From Fibrobacterales bacterium (GTDB lineage Bacteria; Fibrobacterota; Fibrobacteria; Fibrobacterales; Fibrobacteraceae): a stretch of 45,893 nt of DNA. A program made the translations under genes and the position numbers. Under the pieces are notes generated by a model. It made no database searches. It was not told the origin of the DNA and was given only the letters and a program-made list of their open reading frames with translations. Every line of letters starts with the position of its first letter. Position 1 is the stretch's first letter. Shown in pieces: positions 38,190-45,893 of this stretch. The DNA lies in NCBI GenBank assembly GCA_025997455.1, contig BNUP01000004.1, positions 1 to 45,893 of the forward strand, read 5' to 3'.

Positions 38190-41100
38190 ATGCAAAAAAT
38201 TCTCATTCTTGCGGCGTTTGCCGTTTTCTTTTTTTCCTGCAATGAAAAACAACAACCCGTAATTAAGGTTGGTTCAAGTGTTGCGGAGGAGTTGGCTGGG
38301 CAAAAAATAAATTTAGAGGAATATATTTCGGCAAAACCCGCAAAGGTTCTTTCGTCAAAGTCTGCAATAGATTTGGAATTTTCGCAAAATATGATTCCCA
38401 ATCACTTAGTGGGATACACGCTTGAAAAAAGTCCATTTGAATTTGAACCGGAGATTAAAGGGCAGGCGAAATGGCTAACCTCTTCGCTTTTGCAATTTGT
38501 GCCGGAAAATTCCCTGCCGAGCGGAAAGCAAATCAAAGGTGTTTTTAACGGAAAATCGGCGTTTGGCGAAAATACGGATGTAAATAATTTTGAATTTGAA
38601 TTTGAGGTTATCCCTAATGAAATTTTAGAGGTTAAGGGAAATTTTGAACCGATGCGTGGAAATGTGAATACGGCACTTCTCGAATTGGAATTGACTTTTG
38701 CAGAACTGCCAAATTTGGAAAAATTGAAAAAGGAATTAAATTTGTCAATTGGAAAATCCGAGTTGTCGTTTGAGTTATCTAAAGGCGGTAATAATAAGGT
38801 TAATTTGGTATCTGCGGAAATTCCGCGAACCGACAGAGAACAAGTTGCAACTTTTGCTTTACCGAAAAATTGGACTATGGAAAAAGACAGTTTTCAAAAG
38901 AAATTTTTGCTCGCGGCAAAAGGCGATTTTAAGGTTGTGAGCGATAATGAAGGCACAAGCGACGGAGAATTAAAAAGTTATGAATGGACATTTTCAGATC
39001 CTATTTCAACAGAAGATGTTTCGGGCTTTTTAAGCGTTGAACCTTCCGTAAAATATAAAGTTTCATCGCGGGGAAGAGTTTTGAAGGTGAGAGGAAATTT
39101 TCAGTCCGGTGCAAAATATACGGTGCGGATTAAACAGGGAATGCCGAGCGGTTACGGCACAAAGTTAGCGAATGATTTTTTGCGGGAGGTGTTTTTTAAA
39201 AATGAGAATCCGCAGGTTAAATGGATAGGCAACGGTTTGTTTTTGCCTTTGGAAAATAAAGGAAAATTGCAGTTTCAAACTATGAATGCAGCGAATGTGA
39301 AATTGGAAGTGCGTGAAATTCCGCCGCAAAATTTGAGTTTCTTTTTACAGAACAATCGTTTGCGGTCGGGTGAAAGATGGTTCAGCGATGTTGAGAGAAC
39401 AACGAAAACAGTTTATTCGGGAACTTTAAAATTGGGCGATGCTCAACTCGATAAGTGGTTGAAATCGGAACTCGATTTGTCCGCAAAAATTAAGAGCAGA
39501 GCGGGTGCGGCATATTTTGTGAAACTGTCATTTGACAACAAAGATTTAATAGGGAATTGCAAAATGAATGCAAGTGATGCAAATGCGGGAGATTTGGTTT
39601 TTGAAACGGAAAGTTCTTGGGATAACCCTTGTCAAAGTTATTACTATTATGATAACGGCACGAGCGAGAAATTTTTTATAGCATCCTCAATTGCATTGAC
39701 TGCAAAAAAATCTGATGAAGAGATTTTAGTTTGGGCTACCGATGTTGCAACTGCCGAACCCGTGAGCGGTTTAACTCTTGAATTGAGCGATTATATAAAT
39801 GAGGTGGTGGCAACGCAAAAAACGAACTCGAATGGCTTTGTATCTTTTAAGAATTATACGACCTCGAACAAAGAACCCGCATTTTTAATTCGCGGCTCAA
39901 ACGACAGAGGATTTGCGTTATTAAAATTAGAGGATGAAAATTGGGAGACGAGCAGGTTTGATGTGGGAGGTGTTGCAGAAAGCGGTAAAATGACGAAGTT
40001 TTTCGGATATACGGAAAGAGGAGTTTATAGACCGGGCGATACAATTCATTTTTCGGGAGTTCTGCGCGAGGGAATTTTTAAGCCGCTCGGAGATGTTTCG
40101 GTTTCCGTTTCTGTTTCAAATCCGCAGGGGAGTGTTGTAAGCGAATTGATAGGCACAACAACGGATGAAGGTTTAGTTTCTTTTGAGATTCCCACAAAAT
40201 TAGAATCACCTACGGGTTATTGGAATGCGGAAGTGAAAAGCGGAGGGAACACTTGGAAATATGATTTGAGAGTTGAAACGGTAAAACCGAATCGTTTGAA
40301 AAATTTCTTTGAACTGCCTGAAAAATTGAACGGATTAAATCCCCGTTTAACGGGAAAATTTCAAAGTAAATATTTATTTGGAGCACCGGCGGATAATTTA
40401 CCCGTGAATATAGACATAAGTGTAAAACCCAAAAAACTGAATTTTTCGCGTTATCCTAATTTCATTTTCAACAACCCTGTTTTGTATTTTGAAGGAACCG
40501 AAAAAACTTTGTTTAAGGGAAATTTAAACAGCGAAGGTCGTGCAACTATAGATGCTAAACTTAATTTGAGCGGAAATAAAATTGCGGAGGCGGCAACAAT
40601 AAAAGTGAACGCGAGAGTTGAAGAAAAAGGCGGCGGCTACACGGAGAGCAGTCATTCCGTTTCACTTTCACCTTACCCTGTTTTTGTAGGCTTGCGTGAA
40701 AAATCATCTTGGACATCGGTGAAAATAGGTGATACCTTAAAAGTGCCTTTTGTGGTTTTAGACGAACTCGGCAAGCAAGTTTTCGGTCGGGATTTGAATG
40801 TGAAAATTTATCAAAATCGCAGATTTTCGTGGTGGGAAGGCGGGCGAAACGATAAATGGGACTTTAGAACACAGTCTGCAACATTCACAATTTATGAAGG
40901 AAGTTTAACGAGCGGAACGGGAATAAAAGAATTTTCATTTGTCCCGCAAGAAGAAGGACTTTTGTTAGTTGAGATTAGCGATGTTGCCGGCGGGCATTCC
41001 GCAGGGCAATATGTGTATGCCTCATCTTGGGGTTACGGCGGAACGGATTTTAGTCGTATTCCTGAGGCAAGTCATATAAATTTAACGAGTGATAAAAAAG

Positions 41101-43655
41101 TTTATTACGGGGGCGACTCTTTACGAATTTCCTTTGAATCTCCAAGCACGGCACGCGCCTTACTCTCCGTTGAACGGGGCGGCGAAGTTTTGAATAGTAA
41201 GTGGATAAATGCAAAGGCGGGTTTGAATGTAGCCTCTTTTGCAATAACCGAAGATATGATTCCAAATGTGTATGCGGTGCTCTCTTTAATTCAACCGATG
41301 AAAAGCGTTGAAGGCGAAAAGCCGCTCCGTTTATACGGCATTTTACCCGTTGCCGTTGAAAAATTCGGCAGCAGTTTAGATTTAACTATGGAAGTGCCGA
41401 AGGAAATTAAACCCGAAGAGAATTTTACTATTTCGGTTAAAAATAACTCTAAGGAAAATGCCTCTTTTACTCTTGCGGTTGTTGATGAGGGTTTGCTCGA
41501 CCTTACAAATTTCAAAACCCCGAATCCCAAAAAATTCTTTTTTGCTAAAGGTTCGTTAAAGTTAAAAACGCTTGATAACCTCGATGAAATTATAGGTGCT
41601 CTCCTGCCCGATATGGACTCATATTTTTCTATAGGCGGTGATGAGGAAAATGCAAGCGGTGCTATCAATCCAAAGGAACGCAGGTTTAATGCGGTGTCGT
41701 TATTTAGCGGAGTGAAAGCGGTAAAGGCGGGGAAAACTCAAACTATTTCATTCAAAATGCCAAATTATATAGGTTCGGTGCGAGTTGAATTGGTAGGAGT
41801 TTCCAAAAATGCCTTTGCGGGGAAGGACACTTCCATAGCCGTGAAAAAGCCGCTTATGATTTTGCCAACAGCACCGAGAGTTGCAAAGCCGAGTGATAAA
41901 TTTGAAATTCCCGTTTCGGTTTTTGCAATGGATGATAAAGTTAAAAGCGTGAAAGTTTCACTCGCCGTAAGCAATGAGTTAAAAGTTATAGGCAGTGATA
42001 ATTTTAACTTAAAATTTAATAATCAAGGCGAACAAGACGGAAAATTTTTACTTGAAGTTCAACCGACAATCGGGACTGCAAAAATTGTGGTGACTGCTGA
42101 AGGAAACGGATTTAAGAGTGCTGATACCATAAGTCTGCCGATTTTAAGTCAATCGTCGCTCTTTACAAACACAACGGAAACAACACTCAATGCGGGTGAT
42201 GAATGGAAAAGCGAAATAGAAAATTTTGGGATTTCTGGAACAAATTCGGCGGAATTGGTTTTGCGGACAATGCCCTCTTTCAACATCGGGAATCGGTTGA
42301 ATTACTTAATAAATTATCCTTACGGGTGCTTGGAACAAACGGTTTCGGCTGTGTTTCCGCAATTATACATTGAACAACTCACAAATTTAAGCGGCAACAA
42401 AAAGCAGGAAGTTTCCGAAAATATAAACGCGGGTATTGACCGTTTGAGAGAATTTTCTATGCCCAAGGGTTTCTCGTATTGGGCGGGGGAGAGTCAGAGT
42501 GCAAATCCGTGGGCTACGAGTTATGCGGGGCACTTTTTGCTTGAGGCTAAAAAACTTGGTTATTCCGTTCCGCAAAAATTGTTGGATACTTGGAAAAATT
42601 GGGAATTGGAGTCTGCAAAAAAAGGTTTGAATGCAAGGACTGATTTCAGGTATCAGGCTTATCGTTTATATTTGCTCGCACTTGCAGACGATCCGCAAAT
42701 CGGAGCGATGAATTTGTTAAAAGAAAATTATTTGGGGCAACTCGACTTTCTCTCCAAACATCTTTTAGCGGGTGCATATCACTTGGCGGGGCAAAAGAAA
42801 ATTGCCGAACAGGTATTGGAGTCAAACGGCGGAACACTTGAAAATTACAGGGAACTTTCTGGAACTTACGGCTCGGATTTGCGAGACCAAGCCTTAGCCG
42901 CAATAGTTTTGGTGAAAATGAACAAGTTGAATGATGCTCAAAGAATTTATGCTGATTTTGTTAAAAAATGGAATGAGCAAAGTTGGTGGAGCACGCAGGA
43001 AAGTGCATTTGCATTGCTCGCTTATTCAACGCTAAGTCAAAATTATCAAGGCGGAGATATTGAGGCAATTGTAAATGATAAAAAAGTTGTAGTAAGCAGT
43101 AAAAAACCATTTGCAATTGATGTAAGTAAGTCTGATAAAATATCGGTTCGTGCATTGAACGGAACTATTTTTGCGGAATTGCAGACAAAAGGCATTCCGT
43201 TAAAAGACACCGTCTCTACGAGTTCAAAAGGTTTAGCGATGTCGCGCTATCTGTATGATTTGTCGGGTAATGCGATTTCAATAAATCAGGTTCGGCAGGG
43301 CGAGCCGTTTTATGTTGTGGTTAAAGTTAAAAATAATTCCGGTATAAGATTGCAGGGACTTGCACTTTCGAGTTTATTTCCTTCGGGTTTTGAAATTGTA
43401 AATGAACGATTAGATGAGGATAATTCGCCGACTTGGCTTTCTAAGTTAAATTTGACCTCAACGGATTACACCGACATTCGAGACGACAGGGTGAATTGGT
43501 TTTTCTCTCTAAGCGCAGGAAAAAATGCAGATTTTGCCGTTAAAATTCATCCGAGTTATAACGGAAGTTTTCGCTGGCCCGCTTTAACTTTGGAGGCTAT
43601 GTATGCACCAAATTATTTTGCAAGAATTGCAGGAATGGAAGTTGAAGTGAGGTAG
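38190..43655 (+). CDS. bacterial alpha-2-macroglobulin-like lipoprotein (thioester type)
   Basis: 1821 residues. Lipoprotein signal MQKILILAAFAVFFFSC. Macroglobulin domains follow (TERGVYRPGDTIHFSGVLR is the characteristic MG2 block), then a bait-region-sized stretch, the alpha-2-macroglobulin block SFKMPNYIGSVRVELVG and a thioester motif in YPYGCLEQT (Cys1380-L-E-Q1383). An alpha/alpha toroid (SYWAGESQSANPWATSYAGHFLLEA) and a C-terminal receptor-like domain complete it. Such periplasmic proteins trap attacking proteases after bait cleavage, and are often encoded next to the penicillin-binding protein gene pbpC. No pbpC is in this window. Confidence 0.92.
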   Translation: MQKILILAAFAVFFFSCNEKQQPVIKVGSSVAEELAGQKINLEEYISAKPAKVLSSKSAIDLEFSQNMIPNHLVGYTLEKSPFEFEPEIKGQAKWLTSSLLQFVPENSLPSGKQIKGVFNGKSAFGENTDVNNFEFEFEVIPNEILEVKGNFEPMRGNVNTALLELELTFAELPNLEKLKKELNLSIGKSELSFELSKGGNNKVNLVSAEIPRTDREQVATFALPKNWTMEKDSFQKKFLLAAKGDFKVVSDNEGTSDGELKSYEWTFSDPISTEDVSGFLSVEPSVKYKVSSRGRVLKVRGNFQSGAKYTVRIKQGMPSGYGTKLANDFLREVFFKNENPQVKWIGNGLFLPLENKGKLQFQTMNAANVKLEVREIPPQNLSFFLQNNRLRSGERWFSDVERTTKTVYSGTLKLGDAQLDKWLKSELDLSAKIKSRAGAAYFVKLSFDNKDLIGNCKMNASDANAGDLVFETESSWDNPCQSYYYYDNGTSEKFFIASSIALTAKKSDEEILVWATDVATAEPVSGLTLELSDYINEVVATQKTNSNGFVSFKNYTTSNKEPAFLIRGSNDRGFALLKLEDENWETSRFDVGGVAESGKMTKFFGYTERGVYRPGDTIHFSGVLREGIFKPLGDVSVSVSVSNPQGSVVSELIGTTTDEGLVSFEIPTKLESPTGYWNAEVKSGGNTWKYDLRVETVKPNRLKNFFELPEKLNGLNPRLTGKFQSKYLFGAPADNLPVNIDISVKPKKLNFSRYPNFIFNNPVLYFEGTEKTLFKGNLNSEGRATIDAKLNLSGNKIAEAATIKVNARVEEKGGGYTESSHSVSLSPYPVFVGLREKSSWTSVKIGDTLKVPFVVLDELGKQVFGRDLNVKIYQNRRFSWWEGGRNDKWDFRTQSATFTIYEGSLTSGTGIKEFSFVPQEEGLLLVEISDVAGGHSAGQYVYASSWGYGGTDFSRIPEASHINLTSDKKVYYGGDSLRISFESPSTARALLSVERGGEVLNSKWINAKAGLNVASFAITEDMIPNVYAVLSLIQPMKSVEGEKPLRLYGILPVAVEKFGSSLDLTMEVPKEIKPEENFTISVKNNSKENASFTLAVVDEGLLDLTNFKTPNPKKFFFAKGSLKLKTLDNLDEIIGALLPDMDSYFSIGGDEENASGAINPKERRFNAVSLFSGVKAVKAGKTQTISFKMPNYIGSVRVELVGVSKNAFAGKDTSIAVKKPLMILPTAPRVAKPSDKFEIPVSVFAMDDKVKSVKVSLAVSNELKVIGSDNFNLKFNNQGEQDGKFLLEVQPTIGTAKIVVTAEGNGFKSADTISLPILSQSSLFTNTTETTLNAGDEWKSEIENFGISGTNSAELVLRTMPSFNIGNRLNYLINYPYGCLEQTVSAVFPQLYIEQLTNLSGNKKQEVSENINAGIDRLREFSMPKGFSYWAGESQSANPWATSYAGHFLLEAKKLGYSVPQKLLDTWKNWELESAKKGLNARTDFRYQAYRLYLLALADDPQIGAMNLLKENYLGQLDFLSKHLLAGAYHLAGQKKIAEQVLESNGGTLENYRELSGTYGSDLRDQALAAIVLVKMNKLNDAQRIYADFVKKWNEQSWWSTQESAFALLAYSTLSQNYQGGDIEAIVNDKKVVVSSKKPFAIDVSKSDKISVRALNGTIFAELQTKGIPLKDTVSTSSKGLAMSRYLYDLSGNAISINQVRQGEPFYVVVKVKNNSGIRLQGLALSSLFPSGFEIVNERLDEDNSPTWLSKLNLTSTDYTDIRDDRVNWFFSLSAGKNADFAVKIHPSYNGSFRWPALTLEAMYAPNYFARIAGMEVEVR

Positions 43656-43671
43656 AGACGGGATTTTTGAA

Positions 43672-44892
43672 TTATTCCAGCAGCCATTTTAACGCATTTA
43701 CCTGCAATATTCCGTTATGCTGAACTTCGGGATCGTTGTCTAAAGTGATTAAATATTTGGGATAGTTATCCTTTATTTTTTGGAGCGAACGCAGTTCTCT
43801 ATTGAGAACATCCGTGTCTCGGACTGATGCCGCCACTTGAAAATAAGTGATTCCCATATCATTTTCGGCAACAAAATCCACTTCATAGTCATCAATCACT
43901 CCCACAGATACTTTGTAGTTTTTTCGGAGTAATTCAAGATACACAACATTTTCTAAAATATGACCGACCTCACCGCCCCGATTTCCCAGCAGCATATTTC
44001 TCAGTCCAATATCCACCACATAATATTTTCCAAGCGTGGACAAATATTGCTTTCCTTTAATATCAAAACGACCTGCGTAATATAAAATTAAACTATCCTT
44101 TAATCCGCAGATGTATTTTTCCACAGTTTTTGTATCTATTTTTCTGCCCGGAGACTTCATTGTATTTGCAATTTTAGTCGTCGAGAGTTGGCTGCCTATG
44201 GAATCAAATATAAATTTGACGATGCTTTCAAGTTGCATAACTTCGGATATTTTTAATCGTGCAACAATGTCTTTAAGCAAAATAGAAGAATAGATGCCCT
44301 GTAAATATTCCCTTATATCTTCTTTTTTTCCGTTCAATTGAAGAGTGTAAGGAAAGGAACTTTCCGATAAGTAATCAAAATATAAATCTTCGATACTCTT
44401 TTTGCGGTCATTTTTTCTGAACATTTTGCAACCAATGGAGTATTCCTTAAATGAGAGGGGTAGCATTTTTAACTCCACATAACGACCGGACAAGAGCGTT
44501 GCCAATTCGCCCGACATAAAATAAGCGTTTGAACCGGTGATATACAAATCGACATTTTTTTTGATGAACAAACTATCTACTGCTTTTTCAAAGTTTTGCA
44601 GCAGTTGAACCTCGTCTAAAAAAACATAATTTTTACCATTCGGAGACAGCCGCCCTTTAATCGTGTCGTAAAGTTCTTTGTAGGTACGGATGCTTTCATT
44701 TTCCAAATCTTCAAAATTAAAAGCGATAATATTCTTTTTGGCAATGCCGTGTTTAAGCAAGTGCTCTTGATAGAGTTCAAACAAAGTCGATTTTCCGCAC
44801 CGTCGCACGCCGGAAACTACTTTTATAATATTCTTGTCTTTGTAGCGAATGAGAAAGTTGAGCCACTCTTTTCTGAGTATTTTATTCATCAT
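43672..44892 (-). CDS. AAA ATPase with DUF4143 domain
   Basis: 406 residues. Walker A SGVRRCGKST (27-36), Walker B YVFLDEVQ (89-96), the sensor-like ITGSNAYFMSGELATLLSGRY and then a DUF4143 C-terminal half with LENVVYLELLRKNYKVSVGVIDDYEVDFVAENDMGITYFQVA. There the Asp and F-Q-V resemble a PD-(D/E)XK-like fold. These ATPases are very common in gut anaerobes, often in many copies; their role is not established. Two ATGs (44892, 44889) are possible. The first is 7 nt after a TATATT box and lacks a ribosome site. Two GGATTATATTCC sites lie upstream. Confidence 0.88.
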   Translation of the reverse strand: MMNKILRKEWLNFLIRYKDKNIIKVVSGVRRCGKSTLFELYQEHLLKHGIAKKNIIAFNFEDLENESIRTYKELYDTIKGRLSPNGKNYVFLDEVQLLQNFEKAVDSLFIKKNVDLYITGSNAYFMSGELATLLSGRYVELKMLPLSFKEYSIGCKMFRKNDRKKSIEDLYFDYLSESSFPYTLQLNGKKEDIREYLQGIYSSILLKDIVARLKISEVMQLESIVKFIFDSIGSQLSTTKIANTMKSPGRKIDTKTVEKYICGLKDSLILYYAGRFDIKGKQYLSTLGKYYVVDIGLRNMLLGNRGGEVGHILENVVYLELLRKNYKVSVGVIDDYEVDFVAENDMGITYFQVAASVRDTDVLNRELRSLQKIKDNYPKYLITLDNDPEVQHNGILQVNALKWLLE

Positions 44893-44916
44893 AAACCATA
44901 ATATACATTATTTTAA

Positions 44917-44968
44917 GGAATATAATCCATAAAAAACATAAAATTTAATAGTTTATGGAATATAATCC
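44917..44968 (-). promoter_or_regulatory. paired 12-bp operator-like repeats upstream of the DUF4143 gene
   Basis: GGAATATAATCC occurs at 44917-44928 and again at 44957-44968, exactly 40 bp apart, about four helical turns. Each is an imperfect palindrome (10 of 12 positions). The spacer adds an inverted pair, TCCATAAA/TTTATGGA. The gene-proximal copy overlaps the expected -35 region upstream of a TATATT hexamer, so binding of a regulator there would block transcription. Confidence 0.5.
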
Positions 44969-45001
44969 TAAATTGTCATAGTCGTGTCTTCAGTGCCTAC
45001 T

Positions 45002-45177
45002 ATAGGAAACCTCTAAAAACTCTCTTTGTAACACAATTCCACAGATTTGAGTTTTTAGAGACGATGGCGATACTGCGAGCATTCGCCGCAGGATGACATT
45101 ATCACCATAAAAAACGCAGTTCGCCCATGTCGCTTGGTAACCTCTACCAACCTCTTAGGAGGTTAATAGTGGTTTCC
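45002..45177. mobile_element. MITE-like structured repeat, copy 2
   Basis: 176 bp, same orientation and nearly identical to 1751-1922; the main difference is four extra bases near the right end (CCAACCTCTTAGGAGGTT). The terminal inverted repeats are clearer here: GGAAACC at the left and GGTTTCC at the right, extending to 13 matches in 16. The internal 12-bp inverted pair CTCTAAAAACTC/GAGTTTTTAGAG is conserved. It lies 9 bp past the stop of the Rpn gene. Confidence 0.65.
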
Positions 45178-45186
45178 TTTAGATTG

Positions 45187-45893
45187 TTATAGATTTTTGA
45201 TTTCAAACTCGGATAGTCCGGTTATCTTTGCGATTATGTCAATTGACACACCTTCTTTTTTCATCGCTTGAACTATCTTTTGCTTAGTTCGAGCCTCACC
45301 CGCAAGTTCCCCCTCTGCTCGTCCTTTCGCCAAACCTTCGGCAAGTCCTTTGGCTAAACCCTTTGCTAATCCTTCTTCCAAACCCTTCTTTCTGCCCTTG
45401 CTCTTTGCAGTATCTACCACATTTATTAAATCGCGATAAACTTTTAGACTCTCTTCATAAGCGAGCATTTCAGCATCGGTAAAATTTGCAACTTCGGCGA
45501 CATCGAACAAATTCTTGAATACGCGTTCCTGCAATTTGGCAGGTCTCTTTTGAAGTTCGGGTAAAAATTTTAACGCATATAACCATTTATCAAAAACACT
45601 GCTCAATTCCTTTTCCGTCTTTTTGAAATTAGGCATCTCCAAATAGATATATCGCAATTTATCATAAAATACAGTTTTGCACTTAATGTCCATCAGCATA
45701 ACATCATGACGGTAGCAGAACTCATCATTGCCCTTGTTTTCGCTAAAAACAAAATCAAGTATGCCCACAAAATACACCGCATCTAACTTAAAATTCCATT
45801 TACCCTTTTTCGCCTGCTCTTGTATAGGAAAGGTCGTGTAATATACGCTCCTGTCCTTAAAGTAGTTCTGTTCTGCCTTTTGCATTTCAACAA
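45187..45893 (-). CDS. Rpn-family (PDDEXK_2-type) protein, C-terminal part (cut by window edge)
   Basis: At least 235 residues; the frame continues off the right edge (V-E before MQKAEQNYFKDRSVYY), so the N-terminus with the nuclease Asp is outside. Family landmarks are MQKAEQNYFKDRSVYYTTFPIQEQAKKGKWNFKLDAVYFVGILDFVF, a long helical region and a degenerate tetrapeptide array (KGLEEGLAKGLAKGLAEGLAKGRAEG). The end resembles a small helix-turn-helix, VSIDIIAKITGLSEFEIKNL. The Met at 45885 is internal, not the start. Confidence 0.8.
   Translation of the reverse strand, partial: VEMQKAEQNYFKDRSVYYTTFPIQEQAKKGKWNFKLDAVYFVGILDFVFSENKGNDEFCYRHDVMLMDIKCKTVFYDKLRYIYLEMPNFKKTEKELSSVFDKWLYALKFLPELQKRPAKLQERVFKNLFDVAEVANFTDAEMLAYEESLKVYRDLINVVDTAKSKGRKKGLEEGLAKGLAKGLAEGLAKGRAEGELAGEARTKQKIVQAMKKEGVSIDIIAKITGLSEFEIKNL

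Overview
The window looks like a piece of chromosome from a cellulolytic, anaerobic member of the Fibrobacterota (Fibrobacter or a gut-dwelling relative). This is inferred from the gene content: several secreted GH5/GH8 cellulases, Por/T9SS-like C-terminal domains ending in a short Lys-containing strand, outer-membrane barrel paralogues beside the cellulases, DUF3450/ExbB genes, and many Rpn-type nuclease genes with Gly-Ile-Ser-Gln tail repeats. No rRNA, tRNA or CRISPR array was seen. Base composition is moderately AT-rich, with clearly more AT-rich islands at about 0.48-0.8 kb, 6.24-6.82 kb and 30.2-31.9 kb.

Layout. (1) 1-1.93 kb: an accessory edge with two Rpn-family genes (one cut by the window edge), an IS630-type transposase remnant and one copy of a 172-176 bp inverted-repeat element. 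(2) 1.97-3.0 kb, minus: a secreted jelly-roll-like protein with a sorting domain. (3) 3.19-20.27 kb, plus: an almost gapless 17 kb cluster. It runs lipoprotein GH8, GH5, a small two-gene DUF4160 insert, GH5, GH5, a secreted CBM-like protein, three paralogous outer-membrane beta-barrels, a Cys-rich lipoprotein, a GH18-fold protein that has lost its catalytic Glu, and a second lipoprotein. I read it as a dedicated surface machine for beta-glucan (cellulose) capture and cleavage that uses neither SusC/D nor a cellulosome. (4) 20.3-23.9 kb, minus: another Rpn gene, then a Hanks-type kinase translationally coupled to dnaN, and a 51-residue membrane protein. (5) 24.1-28.7 kb, plus: a DUF3450, ExbB, TonB-dependent receptor operon with no exbD or tonB. 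(6) 28.8-38.1 kb: housekeeping genes (purA, DEAD-box helicase, plsC, murD, a diguanylate cyclase with a hemerythrin domain, an M15D dipeptidase, rpiA). An AT-rich ATPase-nuclease gene pair, a candidate defence system, is inserted directly behind purA. (7) 38.2-43.7 kb: a thioester-containing bacterial alpha-2-macroglobulin lipoprotein. (8) 43.7-45.9 kb, minus: an AAA/DUF4143 ATPase, the second copy of the inverted-repeat element and a fourth Rpn gene cut by the right edge.

Recurring signals. Ten start codons are preceded by a TTTCTAC(A/C)TTCCC-like box. In eight of them the hexamer TAC(A/C)TT (TAAATT at dnaN) ends only 6-9 nt before ATG and no Shine-Dalgarno is present. This suggests leaderless transcription from a -10-like element, while operon-internal genes use AGGAG-type sites. 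purA and murD carry in-frame insertions (90 and 75 bp) bounded by 9-bp direct repeats. Palindromic and low-complexity intergenic elements are abundant, and one of them appears to encode the signal-peptide region of the M15D gene.
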